DNA from: Pycnococcus provasolii
Lineage: Eukaryota > Chlorophyta > Pseudoscourfieldiophyceae > Pseudoscourfieldiales
Length of the DNA: 64,000 nucleotides
Direction: 5' to 3'
Assembly: GCA_049487715.1 (NCBI GenBank)
Contig: CP150564.1
Coordinates: 434,001 to 498,000, forward strand
The notes under the pieces are model-generated. The model was not told the DNA's origin. It ran no database searches and worked only from the letters and a program-made list of their open reading frames with translations. A program made the position numbers and the translations under genes. Shown piece after piece: positions 1 through 9,831 of the stretch. Numbering within the stretch: the first letter of the stretch is position 1; the number at the start of each line of letters is the position of its first letter.

Positions 1-438
1 GTACCCTACCAGTACACGCTAAGCCGCGTGCTTCGCGCGCGTTTGGAGTACCTGCGCGAGACGTTCGCGATCCGCGAGGATGACTACCTGAGCTTCGACG
101 CACTGAGGCAGGCTGCGCAATGCGTCGGCCGCGTCATCCGCTCGAAGAACGACTACGGCCTGATGGTGTTCGCGGACTGCCGGTACAACAGGAGCGACAA
201 GCGCAACAAGCTTCCAGGTTGGATATCCTCGCAGCTGCGCGATGCTCATTTGAACTTGTCGGTTGACATGTGCTCGCACGTCGCTCGCGAGTACATGAAG
301 AAGTTGGCGACGGTTCCGATGGACGAGATGGAAATGCGCAAGCACCTGTTGAGCGAGTCTGCGCTCGCGCAACGCGGCCGTCTCGCTTCGTCGTCGAGCG
401 GCAAGGAGGACGACGGCACGGCTGTTGTGCTTCCTTGA
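1..438 (+). CDS. XPD: TFIIH helicase subunit XPD/ERCC2, C-terminal part
   Basis: This is the last 145 codons of an XPD/ERCC2 (Rad3) 5'-3' DNA helicase, the TFIIH subunit that opens DNA in nucleotide excision repair and at promoters. The frame is open from base 1, so the start lies outside the window; the GTG at 28 is an internal valine. Conserved helicase motif VI is visible as [20 protein letters not shown] (about residues 40-60 of the fragment), followed by the family signature [10 protein letters not shown]. The C-terminal tail after about residue 115 is low in conservation and ends [16 protein letters not shown]. The stop is TGA at 436-438. The identification rests on recognised family motifs and is firm. 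The missing N-terminal part would hold the Walker A, the iron-sulphur and the Arch regions, so their integrity cannot be judged here. Confidence 0.93.
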   Translation, partial: VPYQYTLSRVLRARLEYLRETFAIREDDYLSFDALRQAAQCVGRVIRSKNDYGLMVFADCRYNRSDKRNKLPGWISSQLRDAHLNLSVDMCSHVAREYMKKLATVPMDEMEMRKHLLSESALAQRGRLASSSSGKEDDGTAVVLP

Positions 439-559
439 TTGAAGCACAACAGATCGCTGTTTTTTCAAACGAGTAGTAATGGAATGTACTTTACTTTGTT
501 CAGTTCATAATAACGGTCGTCTATTGATTCATTTACACTATCGTACTGTAGTTAGATTC

Positions 560-1110
560 ACCATTCAGCGGCGCGTATATGCCTCCCGAACACCTGCACG
601 GCGTCGACGTGCTCGCCGCTGGATCCTCATTCGAGATATCCGCAGCGCGTATTTCTCGACGCGCCGATGCGCTTTGCCGTCGTGGCCGACTTGCCGGGCG
701 CGGGGCGCGTTGGCCAGACTCGATCCCTCCGCCCAGTTGCCCTCTTGGATCTCGGCGCAGATCATCACGCCCGAGTCCAAATCCACGCCATTCTTCAGAT
801 CAATTCCCAGCGGTTTCGGCTTCCTTTTAATGAAGCTGATGTTGGGCAAGCCCCCCGTCTTGCTCGTTTGGGGTCGCCAGCTGATCATCGACTCGTCGAG
901 CGTGATGTACTCGCCCAGCGGCTTGACTCATCGACGATACTCTTCCTTGTCGACTCGCGCCGCGCAACGGCCCCCCATGCACATGTTCCTCGACACAAAG
1001 AAGACGAGCGGTTCGGTGACGTCGTTTGCGAAGATGCGCGCGAGCGCGACGTCCTATGGCCATCGTGCTCAGCGAGCACCGCGTCGTCGTCTTCGAGGTC
1101 GTCACCTCTC
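560..1110 (-). pseudogene. piggyBac-like (DDE_Tnp_1_7) transposase remnant
   Basis: On the minus strand, frame reading shows GEYITLDESMISWRP, then GGLPNISFIKRKPKPLGIDL and SGVMICAEIQEG, the typical core of piggyBac-derived DDE transposases. The D of TLDES fits the first catalytic aspartate. A coherent upstream stretch (about 930-1060) is in the same frame but carries an in-frame TGA near 940. After the EIQEG block the frame loses family character, so the gene is broken at both ends. No complete terminal repeats were found. The motif TAATGGAATGTACTTTAC at 477-494, just downstream in the sense of the transposase, recurs in related form next to the insertion-like segment near 31.5 kb, which suggests a family end sequence. 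Family assignment is from memory of the conserved core. Confidence 0.66.
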
Positions 1111-1260
1111 GTACGCCCTGTGGGTGTGGTCAACTGACTTGCCATTGGGCGCCGTCCAGCGCACGGTGTGCGAGGCCCTTGCAGTGTTCTTGCTATTCGA
1201 TAGCAACTTCCAGCCAGCATCAAGCAGTGCTTTCGCCTTAGCACTGATAGGCGAGCCTTA

Positions 1261-1896
1261 GTTAAAATTGGGAAGTGTGAAGACAGGAACGCGGCGTGGG
1301 CCGGCATCAACGTGCATTGCGAGTTCTTTGAGGACCCGAGGTTCCAGGAACGGGAAGATGGTGATGAGACTCCCTTTCAATTGATTGATCGGACTAGTGG
1401 CGACGACCTGTACGGCATTCTATGCAGGCACAAGGCGAAAGACGTGTGGGAACGCTTCAAGAATCCCAAGACTGCCGTGCGAATTCTGAAAAGGGAGCTC
1501 ACTCGTCCAGGGAAGGAAGACGACAGTCCTTACGAGTCGATCGCGCCGCACGCGCGTCTCCGGGCGCCGCGCGGAGCACCGTCGACGCCGCCGGTGGCGT
1601 CGACTTCGGCAGCGCGTACGAGTCAGCCGGGAGCCCGGGACCTTCGCGTCGTGCGCGAATCCGAAGCGGCCAACCGGAAGCGCGACCGGGATCCCCAACC
1701 CACCAAACTTTTTCTTTCCAGGAACCCCGTTCACCAAGAGGCACCCAGAGAGGGATCCCCTGACTCTGATCAGATTTCCCCGGCCCCTCCACCACCCCCC
1801 CGGGCCCGGCCCCTCTGGATAAGATACTATCTGAAAAGCCTCGGGAAGTTGTTCCCGACCGCTTGTAAGTCCCTGTATTCATCGACTCCCGGGTAG
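1261..1896 (+). other. Unidentified open frame without a start codon
   Basis: The frame is open through here and reads like protein for about 80 codons (1261-1500: EFFEDPRFQ, PFQLIDRTSGDDLYGILC, VWERFKNPKTAVRILKREL). It then turns into Arg/Ser/Pro-rich low-complexity sequence ending at 1896. There is no in-frame ATG near the beginning; the first usable codon is GTG at 1312. It sits between the piggyBac remnant and SQD2, so it may be part of a mobile element or a leftover exon. I do not recognise the family, and a non-coding GC-rich frame is a real alternative for the second half. Confidence 0.25.
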
Positions 1897-1961
1897 CGTC
1901 CGGCCGTTCCCATTCTTCTGCGCCGGCCGTCGACGGGTGTTGCTTTTTCTCGTTGTGTGCG

Positions 1962-3855
1962 ATGGTGGCCTCACCTGCACGTTCCTCTCGTGGTCTCAGG
2001 GGTGGTGTCCGCTCTCGTGTCCGTGGTGTCGGTGTCTCTTGTCGATTAGCGTCATCGTCATCTTGTCGTGGGGTTGGTGGGGCGTGTGGTTCTTGTGGTG
2101 TGATGACTCCTGGATCTTCTCCTGCTGGGAATCTATCTCTGCTCCCACCTTTACCATCTCATACAGGCACATCTCGGCACAATCTCGGGGGTGTCTCGTG
2201 CCGCTCAGCACAACTCCGGTGGTGTTGTCAACAACAGGCGAACGACACCACCGCTTACGTTGGAACCTGTACAAGCATCCGCGGAATCTGCTGTGGAAGT
2301 CGACGAAGACTGCCTGCTGGAACCGCCCACACGGCGCGTTGCCGTGATTGTTGAGCCGTCGCCGTTCAGCCACGTCTCGGGCATGAAGAACCGATTCCTG
2401 CAGCTGATTAGAACGTTGCGAGGTGCCGGCGACGAAGTGCTCGTTGTCACGCCCGACCCCAACTGCCCGGAGTTTTACCACGGAGCGAAGTGCCAGCACG
2501 TCGCCGGATTCCGACTCCCGCTGTACGGAGCGCCGACGCTCCTGCTCTCGTTGGGACTCTCCATCAGGCTCTTCGTGAACCTGTGGAAGCTCAAGCCGCA
2601 CGTCATACACGTTAGCAGTCCCGGGCTCCTCGTGTTTGCGTCCATCCTGTACTCGAGACTGCTTCACGTGCCGCTCGTCGTGTCGTACCACACGCACATA
2701 CCCGAGTACATCCCACGGTACACGTGGCGAGGACTCGTCGAGCCAATGTGGTCAGTGATCCGGTTCTGCTCACGTGCGGCGCACCGAACGCTCGTCACGT
2801 CTACAATCATGCGCGACGAACTTGGACAGCACGGCGTGGACAACATCGGCGTTTGGCCAAAGGGTGTGGACACCGACCGCTTTCACCCGCGATTCCGCGA
2901 GGGAGGCGGGTCGCCCGCGCTTATGCGCGTTGCCACGCCGCCCGCGGAGCTAGACGACGCCGACGTCGACGCGTCACCGTTGACGGGAGCCGCGATGCGC
3001 AAGGTCATGACAGGAGGTCGGTCGGGAAAGCTGCTCATCTGCGTGGGCCGCCTTGGCGCGGAGAAGAACCTCTTCGACCTGAAGGACATCCTTGCGAAGG
3101 TGCAGCAGACGCCCGGGCTTGAAGACACGAGCCTGTGCCTCGTTGGCGACGGACCGTCGCGTAAGGAACTCGAGGCTCACTTCGAAGGAACGAATACCGT
3201 GTTCCTTGGCATGGTGACTGGAGACGACCTCAGCCAGGCTTACGCGAATGGAGACGTCTTCGTGATGCCCAGCGAGTCCGAGACGCTCGGTTTCGTTGTA
3301 CTGGAGGCTATGGCGAGCGGCGTTCCTTGCGTCGCGGTCGCCGCGGGTGGATTGCTCGACATCATTGAAGACGGGCGCACGGGACTCTTCTACCCAAGCG
3401 GCGACTTTGACAAGGCGGCGGAGCTCACCGTCAAGCTGCTGAAAGATGACAAGGCGCGAGAGGAACTTGCGTGCTCGTCGCGAAGGGAGGCGGAGAGGTT
3501 CGGATGGGCAGCCGCAACGGGAACGCTGCGGCGATGCGACTACACTATTGCCATCAGGCATCACCGCGAACGTCGTAAGTGGTCGCCGCTTAGTATGCTG
3601 CGCAGATTCCTCTTCTTTCATTTGCCGCAATTCCTGCGACGGAAAACAACCATCGCGGCACTGGCGTTGCTGACGGTTGGAGTGCACTTTGGATATGTGC
3701 ATCCGATTGCTTTCATCAAGGGATTCCCAATCAAACCGGTTCTATTGCTCGTGCCAGTTTGGCTGATTGTGAGTCTTGCCAATAGCATTCGCCAGTTTAG
3801 ACAGCTCTTTGGCACATACGATAACGGGCGCGGAGCATTCCTGGAGGCGAATTAA
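1962..3855 (+). CDS. SQD2: Sulfoquinovosyltransferase SQD2, plastid-targeted
   Basis: UDP-sulfoquinovose:diacylglycerol sulfoquinovosyltransferase, a GT4-type glycosyltransferase that makes the plastid sulfolipid SQDG at the inner envelope. Visible motifs include VEPSPFSHVSGMKNRF, HVSSPGLLVFASILYS, SYHTHIPEYIPRYTW, the donor-binding GDVFVMPSESETLGFVVLEA and a GLLDIIEDGRTGLFY loop. The C-terminus adds hydrophobic stretches absent from plant SQD2 (IAALALLTVGVHFGY and PVLLLVPVWLIVSLA). The long frame begins at a GTG (2191). I infer a first exon from ATG 1962 coding a Ser/Arg-rich transit peptide, and an intron of about 67 bp, 2100-2166 (GTGATG donor, pyrimidine tract, CATACAG acceptor), which joins in phase. 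The intron is inferred; the enzyme identity is firm. Confidence 0.9.
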
Positions 3856-4236
3856 GAAGAAATAATGGTTGTATAGAACCTTTTTTTCTAAACCCACAAC
3901 GTCCAAAGTCGCCGATAAGGCCACCAAAGTCGCTTCCCCTAGCACTGTTGTCGCCTGTAAGCGCGATCAGATAGAGGTTCTGCAGTACGTGGGGAGGTGG
4001 TGGTGTGAAGCGACACTGACGGGGTTCCGTCGCAAAATCCATTTTCTGAGTGGCATCGTGGAGGAGAAGTCTGGGATCCCGCTCGAGCCAAGATTCAAAG
4101 GGCGGCGCACAACGTTCCCGGCGCTTAGTTCGTGTGCGGACCTCCCGGAGGTCCCTTTTGGATCTATTCTTTTGAATGAATTTATCCTTTCTCACTTCTG
4201 AAGAGACAACACTCTTATTAATTTTACAAATTGTTT
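3856..4236. other. Convergent 3' intergenic region
   Basis: Gap between the stop codons of SQD2 and the minus-strand SprT-like gene. It holds two TGTAA words on the minus strand (4224-4228, and 4237-4241 overlapping the stop), fitting the 3' end of the minus gene. The short open frames here show no family resemblance. Nothing else seen. Confidence 0.5.
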
Positions 4237-7200
4237 TTACACAGTCGCACCAGCCATGTCTTTGAGCGACAATTTCGCTCCCGGCTGAGCATCCATCATG
4301 ACACGCTTGTACAAGTTTTTGAATGCCGTGCGACTAGGCTCCGGTCGTCCACGGAAGGTGACGAAGAAGCGCGCGTAGTTCTGCGTCATTTCCAGATCAA
4401 CGTCGCCATGGATGGGAGTCATCGTAACCTTCGGGTTGTCGTGAAGCTCTGTGGGAGGGATTGACTTATCTCGCGATGCTTCGGGAAGTCTTGAACGGTA
4501 CGTGGCATCATCCACAACGAGAACCTCCAGCAAGTTGAGCGGCTCGTAGTCAAACTTTTCAGAAGTGCGCTCGCGGAAGTGCTCGATGCCAATGGTGTAG
4601 ACGTGCACCTCTCGCCAAACGTCATCGCCTTGGCGCGCGACGAAGTACACCTTGTGCGGCGTTCGAACTTCGCGAATGCTCTGCGACTCCGACTGCGAGT
4701 CGAGAATAGCGTCGAGTCCCGTCTTGTGCTTGAAGTCTTTGCCAAGTATACCGCGCGTCTCCATCTCCTTCATGAAAATACTCGCCATATCCATGGGGAG
4801 AAGTGTCACTGGCGCGAAGAGAGGCTTGGCGTAGCTTACCAGAACGCGGCGTAGGATGCAAGCCTTTGCGTCAATTGTCATCGTGATGCGAACGAGCGTG
4901 TTATTCCAACGCTTCAGCTGCTTCTTGTTGCGCTTATTCAACTCGTAGCTGATGGTGCTATCGAGCGTGACGCTGCGACCGGTGTCTGTGTGCTGCACAG
5001 GATTCATCTCCTTAAGCAGCACCGCAAGCTTCGCCGGATCATAAGGCTGGTTCAACACAGTCATCCACCGCACTCGCCCGAGCCTACTCTCCCTGTACTG
5101 CATGAGAGCTCTGAACGTCGCAGCGGCCAGAGCACACCAGACGGCTATGCTCCCGATCAGCCAGTAGAATTTCTCGCTGAGAACGATGGGGTAGAGCAAA
5201 TTCACGCGGTACCAACCCTCGGAGAACACCAGCGAGTATCCACCAACGATTCGATCGAGCGCGCGGAATGCGAATCGCGCGCAGTATATGCCACCCATAA
5301 GCGCATACGCACCCTCGTCGCCAATCTTCGTCAGGCTGAGCACGCCAGACAACCTGTACTGATACGCCACGTCGCGCTTAAGCCTCTCCTTGTAGATCTC
5401 GTTCATCTGCTTCGCGCGGCGACGCAGAAGCTCGACATCGTTTGTCCACTGCTTCAGCTTGTTGAACAGGTCCACGCAGCGCTTCGCGAGGCTGATCTCC
5501 TTCGGGACCACCTGGAGAAGATGCAGTAGCTTGACGCCCTCCTTCGATAGGGCCAACCTGCGCTTCTCCGCGGATATCTTTTTGTTCTGCTCGAGACTGT
5601 CGTTGAGCAAGTACAGCACCTCTTCCATGATCAGAAGGCGCTCGCTGAGCTCGAAAATCTTGCTTGTCACCGCGGGCAAACCGGAGCTCTCGTACTCGCA
5701 GACGGCTAGCATCTGATGAACATCTTTCAGGTCGTCGTCGGTGGCAAAAAGGCTGGTGTTGAAAGAGTCAAGGAAGGTGGTGCGAGCTTGCACCGACATA
5801 TAGCTGAGAAGGGTGTCCTCGTGCTGCTTCCACTCAGGACCGGCGTACAGCAGCCCCTCCGAGCCGAAGATGAGCACGTCGGTTTCGTTGACGTCAAACG
5901 CATGCTGCGTGTCACCAATTACCTGCTTGATCTCACACTCCATTGCGTCGCCGTCGAGGTAGCGTTTAGCTCGCATCTTTGGCTCGATGCGCGATGCAAT
6001 GAACAGCTGCATTTTCTGGCGTGAGTTGACATTTTCGCCAAATACCGTCTTAAGCCATACGCGCTGCCGCGTGCTGAGCAGAGATCCCACCACCTCGGAG
6101 CTGTCCACTGTGATGTCGACCATCACGCGTGAGAGTGAGTCGAGCGATATGTCTTGGTAGACCTTATCACTCACACTCTCCACACGAAGGCTGTTAAATG
6201 ATGTACCATTCTGGTCAAAGCGCATTCCAAAGTGCTCAACCTGAACGATGCCGGGCTCCTCCGGAAAGTCCACCACCGTTTCCAGCATGACATGATCGGA
6301 TGGATCGTAGCTGTTAATGGAGACTCGCGTTAAGCCGGTGGGAACCTCCAGCATCGTCTCACCGGGATTCTCGTCAATAGTCTCCGTCAGGTAACCTCCC
6401 TTGTTGTGCTCGAGCACGCCGAGGCGATTGGACAGATCCGTCATCTGCGAAACGCCCGTGGGGATCCATTCCGCGATGAAGACAAGCACGTCGGTGAGCG
6501 AAATTTGCACATCCATCTCATCCTTGATGTTCGTGGCACCATACGAGGACTCGTGCGCGCGGTGCGCATTGCTCGTCACCTCGAGGCCAGCCTTTCGCAT
6601 GCTAACTGGTATGTACGGGCTCGTCACGTACGAAACGTCCTCCACCTCGGTCACCGTCGATTCACGCACCAGAGCGCCCTCGTCGTCATTCAGCACGAAT
6701 ATCTCCTCGTCATCGTTCCAGGTTACTGTGAGCAGCTTCTCCTCCCACATCACCGTGGTTACATCGAGCTCGTCCACCGGATCGTCGTCGCCCATCGCGT
6801 CACCCGGCGTGCGAATGAGCGAGTTGACGAGCCTTTTATCCTGCACGGGAAAATCCCGACGTTCGAGCAGCTTGACGGATGTCGGCAACACCTGATACGC
6901 AATACTTGGTCGATTGTACTTATCCATCATGCGCAGTGCACGAACCAGGCCAGCCTCGACAAGGTCGTCGACGTGATCCTGTGCCTCCTTCGACTCGTTG
7001 ATGTAGATGCGCTTGTTGTTCACGAAGACCGACGTTGGCGCGTAGTCAAAGTCAAAGACATTCGACACGACGCCCTCGTAGATCAGCACAGTGAGTGGAA
7101 TTTTGCGCACCCACATTTCCTTGTCGTCCCAAGTCTCTGCCACATGGCTGTACTTGCTCATTAGGTAGAGAATCTTCCAGTGCTCGTCGTCGAACGTGTC

Positions 7201-9366
7201 CAGCATGTGTTTGATCCGAGCCTCCTTCTCCTCGTCGTCTACGTGGTCCGTGTAGATGACCTTGTACCCGCCCGTCGGGCGGAAGCAGTCGAATGTAAGC
7301 TTATTCGAGTTGATGTGGTGCATCATCTGCTTGAAGAGGTTTCCGTGCGCGTAGAAGGGCTCGTCGTTAACGAGCTTATCGTTCAGATAGAGGTACGCGT
7401 GGATCATGCTATGCAGCAGAGTCTCCTTCACCTGAACGTGCAGACGAAAGCGCCGATAAGAAATCGGAATTCGAATGTGGCAGTGCTTGGCGAGTGCGCC
7501 CGTGTTCGACTTCTGCAGCTTGCAGCATATACCGGCGCACAGCATCATGCGACTGCCCTGCCACCACGGCGGAACAGTCGAGCAGAGGCAGTAGCGAAAC
7601 TCGGTATCATCCTCCTCGCGATCTAGCCAGCTCCACGTGCACGCCTTCGTGAGAGTGTGCTCGAAGTACGTTTGATCGTAGAAGTGAAACAGCGCATTCA
7701 CGTCAGTCCATGCGTCTGGATTCACAGCGCCAAGGTGAATTGTTTTCTTGTTCGCGTCGAGCAGCTGCTTCGCACGTTCCCACTTCGACGTTGCGGCGGG
7801 ATCGCCTCGGTTCCTCGTATGATCGGTTCCCGCTTCGAAGTGGCCACTAATTTCACGTTCGCCCTCGCGCCGCGGCTGGAACGTCTTGCGGCTCGCGCGC
7901 TGCGCCGCAATCTCGCCGTCGATCGTGTCCTGCGTGTGCCGATCGAACACCTCGGCGTGTGCCGATACGACGCGTTTCGGCGGAGCACGCATGGCGGCCG
8001 CGCGTGCCACGGCGCGTGGGTCAAGCATCGACGGTGCAGACTCGCGATTCACCCCATCCGCGCTGCGTGGTGGATGGGAGCGAGGATCATGGCGGGCGGG
8101 ACGGTTCGCGATCGGCCCCTCGAGCTCGGGAGCACCCAGCTCATTACCGCCGTGCAGATATGGCATGCTCGCAGCCGCTCGCGCCACCATTTCGGCATCC
8201 ACGCCCGCGACGCTTGGGCGATGGCGCGACATAAAGGTGTCCACTCTAGCTTCTTCCATGGCATTTTGAAGCACGACGTCAGGTGCAGACTCGCGATCGC
8301 GGAGATTATCGAATGCATAGGTCTGGCTATCTCGAGGCGGCTGCACGGGTGCATTGTGCATCCCACGCACGGCCCTCATCTGATGCGCAGCCGTCTCGAT
8401 CCCGTATCCCGCGGTGCTGTCGCGTGCCTGCATCATTCTATTATGCGCAGTCACTTGAGCGTCCGTCACATCTGTGTTGCTCTGCCTTTCGTCCAAGGCG
8501 AGCATGTACGAAGGCTGCGCCTCGATCGGTTGGCCATTCTCCATAGTGCTCACTCCTGACGCCGTGACGAATCTCTCCTCCTGGTGCGCCGGCACGCCGC
8601 TGATACTTTGTCTGCGATTCATCGCCGTGAAGTCGTGTGCAGGTGGCGGCAGCACCGTCGGGGCGGCGGCCTGGTCTTGAAAGTCATTGGGCCGTGTGGG
8701 AGCATTTTGAGATGCAAACTGGCGTTGCCTCTCGAGCTCCTCCTCGATGGACATCCGACGACGCATTCTCGGCTCGGTTGCAGGCTCATTCGTCCTTGGT
8801 GCTTGCTGCCGCCTCGTAGCTTGAACAGCCTCAGACGGTGCCGAGTCCGCTGGGGCGTACTGCACCTGCGACGCGTTTCTCCTCTCCACCGTCAGCCAGT
8901 TGGGTGGCAGGTGCTGTCCCTGTGCTGCCCCCGCCGCACTGATGTTGTGGTCGTACATGTCAGAAACGGTCATTGGCCCCACGTGTCCCGCCCGTGACGG
9001 TCCGAGCAGCGGAATGAAGCGATGCACACCTTCGGGCGCATCCGCGCCGTACGCACTGACGTCGTGAGCATCGTGAGCCAGGCCTTGCCTTCTTCTCGTG
9101 ACGTTGATACCTGCGGTCGCCGCGGCCGCCGCGACCTCTGCCGCCACCTGACCCCCACCCCCATAATCGTTCGCTCCTGGACCTGTCAAACCTGCAGCCG
9201 CGCGTCCTCGACGGGGCTGACGCGCCTGAAGGTTTTCCTGAACTAAGCCAAAAGAGGCATCACCAGCACCGGGAGCACCGGCTGATGCAGGTAGGCCTGG
9301 GCCACGGGAGGCGTCGTCGTCCAAATTAGCCGTGCTGAACCGACGAGCGGCGTGGCGCGTGTCCAT
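4237..9366 (-). CDS. Giant membrane protein with degenerate SprT-like domain
   Basis: Protein of 1709 aa from the first in-frame ATG (9366); upstream in-frame codons begin with TTG only. Residues 1-530 are Arg/Ala/Gln-rich and disordered. Residues about 580-720 resemble the SprT/SPRTN zinc-protease fold: a VNALFHFYDQTYFEHTLT-like helix, RMMLCAGICC, then the helix ETLLHSMIHAYLYL and the third-ligand region YAHGNLFKQMMHHINS. The metalloprotease signature HExxH is HSMIH here (H652-S653-H656), so the general-base glutamate is missing while the zinc histidines remain. Residues about 730-1300 are conserved-looking but unrecognised. Membrane segments lie near 1380-1420 (WLIGSIAVWCALAAATF) and a further domain follows to the end. 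Activity as a protease is unlikely; a zinc- or DNA-binding pseudoenzyme is possible. I know of no named family with this architecture. Confidence 0.72.
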   Translation of the reverse strand: MDTRHAARRFSTANLDDDASRGPGLPASAGAPGAGDASFGLVQENLQARQPRRGRAAAGLTGPGANDYGGGGQVAAEVAAAAATAGINVTRRRQGLAHDAHDVSAYGADAPEGVHRFIPLLGPSRAGHVGPMTVSDMYDHNISAAGAAQGQHLPPNWLTVERRNASQVQYAPADSAPSEAVQATRRQQAPRTNEPATEPRMRRRMSIEEELERQRQFASQNAPTRPNDFQDQAAAPTVLPPPAHDFTAMNRRQSISGVPAHQEERFVTASGVSTMENGQPIEAQPSYMLALDERQSNTDVTDAQVTAHNRMMQARDSTAGYGIETAAHQMRAVRGMHNAPVQPPRDSQTYAFDNLRDRESAPDVVLQNAMEEARVDTFMSRHRPSVAGVDAEMVARAAASMPYLHGGNELGAPELEGPIANRPARHDPRSHPPRSADGVNRESAPSMLDPRAVARAAAMRAPPKRVVSAHAEVFDRHTQDTIDGEIAAQRASRKTFQPRREGEREISGHFEAGTDHTRNRGDPAATSKWERAKQLLDANKKTIHLGAVNPDAWTDVNALFHFYDQTYFEHTLTKACTWSWLDREEDDTEFRYCLCSTVPPWWQGSRMMLCAGICCKLQKSNTGALAKHCHIRIPISYRRFRLHVQVKETLLHSMIHAYLYLNDKLVNDEPFYAHGNLFKQMMHHINSNKLTFDCFRPTGGYKVIYTDHVDDEEKEARIKHMLDTFDDEHWKILYLMSKYSHVAETWDDKEMWVRKIPLTVLIYEGVVSNVFDFDYAPTSVFVNNKRIYINESKEAQDHVDDLVEAGLVRALRMMDKYNRPSIAYQVLPTSVKLLERRDFPVQDKRLVNSLIRTPGDAMGDDDPVDELDVTTVMWEEKLLTVTWNDDEEIFVLNDDEGALVRESTVTEVEDVSYVTSPYIPVSMRKAGLEVTSNAHRAHESSYGATNIKDEMDVQISLTDVLVFIAEWIPTGVSQMTDLSNRLGVLEHNKGGYLTETIDENPGETMLEVPTGLTRVSINSYDPSDHVMLETVVDFPEEPGIVQVEHFGMRFDQNGTSFNSLRVESVSDKVYQDISLDSLSRVMVDITVDSSEVVGSLLSTRQRVWLKTVFGENVNSRQKMQLFIASRIEPKMRAKRYLDGDAMECEIKQVIGDTQHAFDVNETDVLIFGSEGLLYAGPEWKQHEDTLLSYMSVQARTTFLDSFNTSLFATDDDLKDVHQMLAVCEYESSGLPAVTSKIFELSERLLIMEEVLYLLNDSLEQNKKISAEKRRLALSKEGVKLLHLLQVVPKEISLAKRCVDLFNKLKQWTNDVELLRRRAKQMNEIYKERLKRDVAYQYRLSGVLSLTKIGDEGAYALMGGIYCARFAFRALDRIVGGYSLVFSEGWYRVNLLYPIVLSEKFYWLIGSIAVWCALAAATFRALMQYRESRLGRVRWMTVLNQPYDPAKLAVLLKEMNPVQHTDTGRSVTLDSTISYELNKRNKKQLKRWNNTLVRITMTIDAKACILRRVLVSYAKPLFAPVTLLPMDMASIFMKEMETRGILGKDFKHKTGLDAILDSQSESQSIREVRTPHKVYFVARQGDDVWREVHVYTIGIEHFRERTSEKFDYEPLNLLEVLVVDDATYRSRLPEASRDKSIPPTELHDNPKVTMTPIHGDVDLEMTQNYARFFVTFRGRPEPSRTAFKNLYKRVMMDAQPGAKLSLKDMAGATV

Positions 9367-9543
9367 GAGAATCCAGGGGCAAGGCCGCGGAATGAAAATT
9401 AAAAAAATCAAGGGTGGACTTTTTGAATACCCTGGGAGAACAGAGAACAGCTCCAAACCAAAAGGACAAAACTCGACTTTAAGGGCTCAAGGGGGGATCC
9501 CCAGCCCCAGGGGGTAAAAGCCTACCATAGACTATTTTAGCAG

Positions 9544-9676
9544 GTTGGGGGGGGGGGGGTTCCTCCTCCAGTCTTACATACCTCTACTTCCTACGCCGTT
9601 TCCTTCCACGCCATGAAGTTTCCTTCCGCGGAGTACCTCCACGCACCTCCTCCACGCCATGAAGTTTCATTCCACG
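9544..9676. repeat. G13 run and 46-bp direct repeat in 5' flank
   Basis: A run of 13 G (9547-9559) is followed by two copies of CCACGCCATGAAGTTTC (9606-9622 and 9652-9668), 46 bp apart, each followed by a CGGAGTA-type tail. The segment lies about 180-310 bp upstream of the start of the SprT-like gene, so it is a possible promoter or mobile-element scar. No coding content. Confidence 0.6.
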
Positions 9677-9831
9677 GAGTATGTACAACAGTACCTGCAC
9701 CTCCCCAGTAAGCTAATTTGGGTCGCGTTTCTATTTCTAAACAAATGTGCTATTAAAATAACATACAGTAAAAAGAATCTACATACCTTGGATGATTCGT
9801 CGTAGGAAACGAATGTTCCGTCCGTCTAATC

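Noticed and set aside
479-1261. 260-aa plus-strand frame
   Set aside because: Antisense to the piggyBac-like remnant, which explains its openness.
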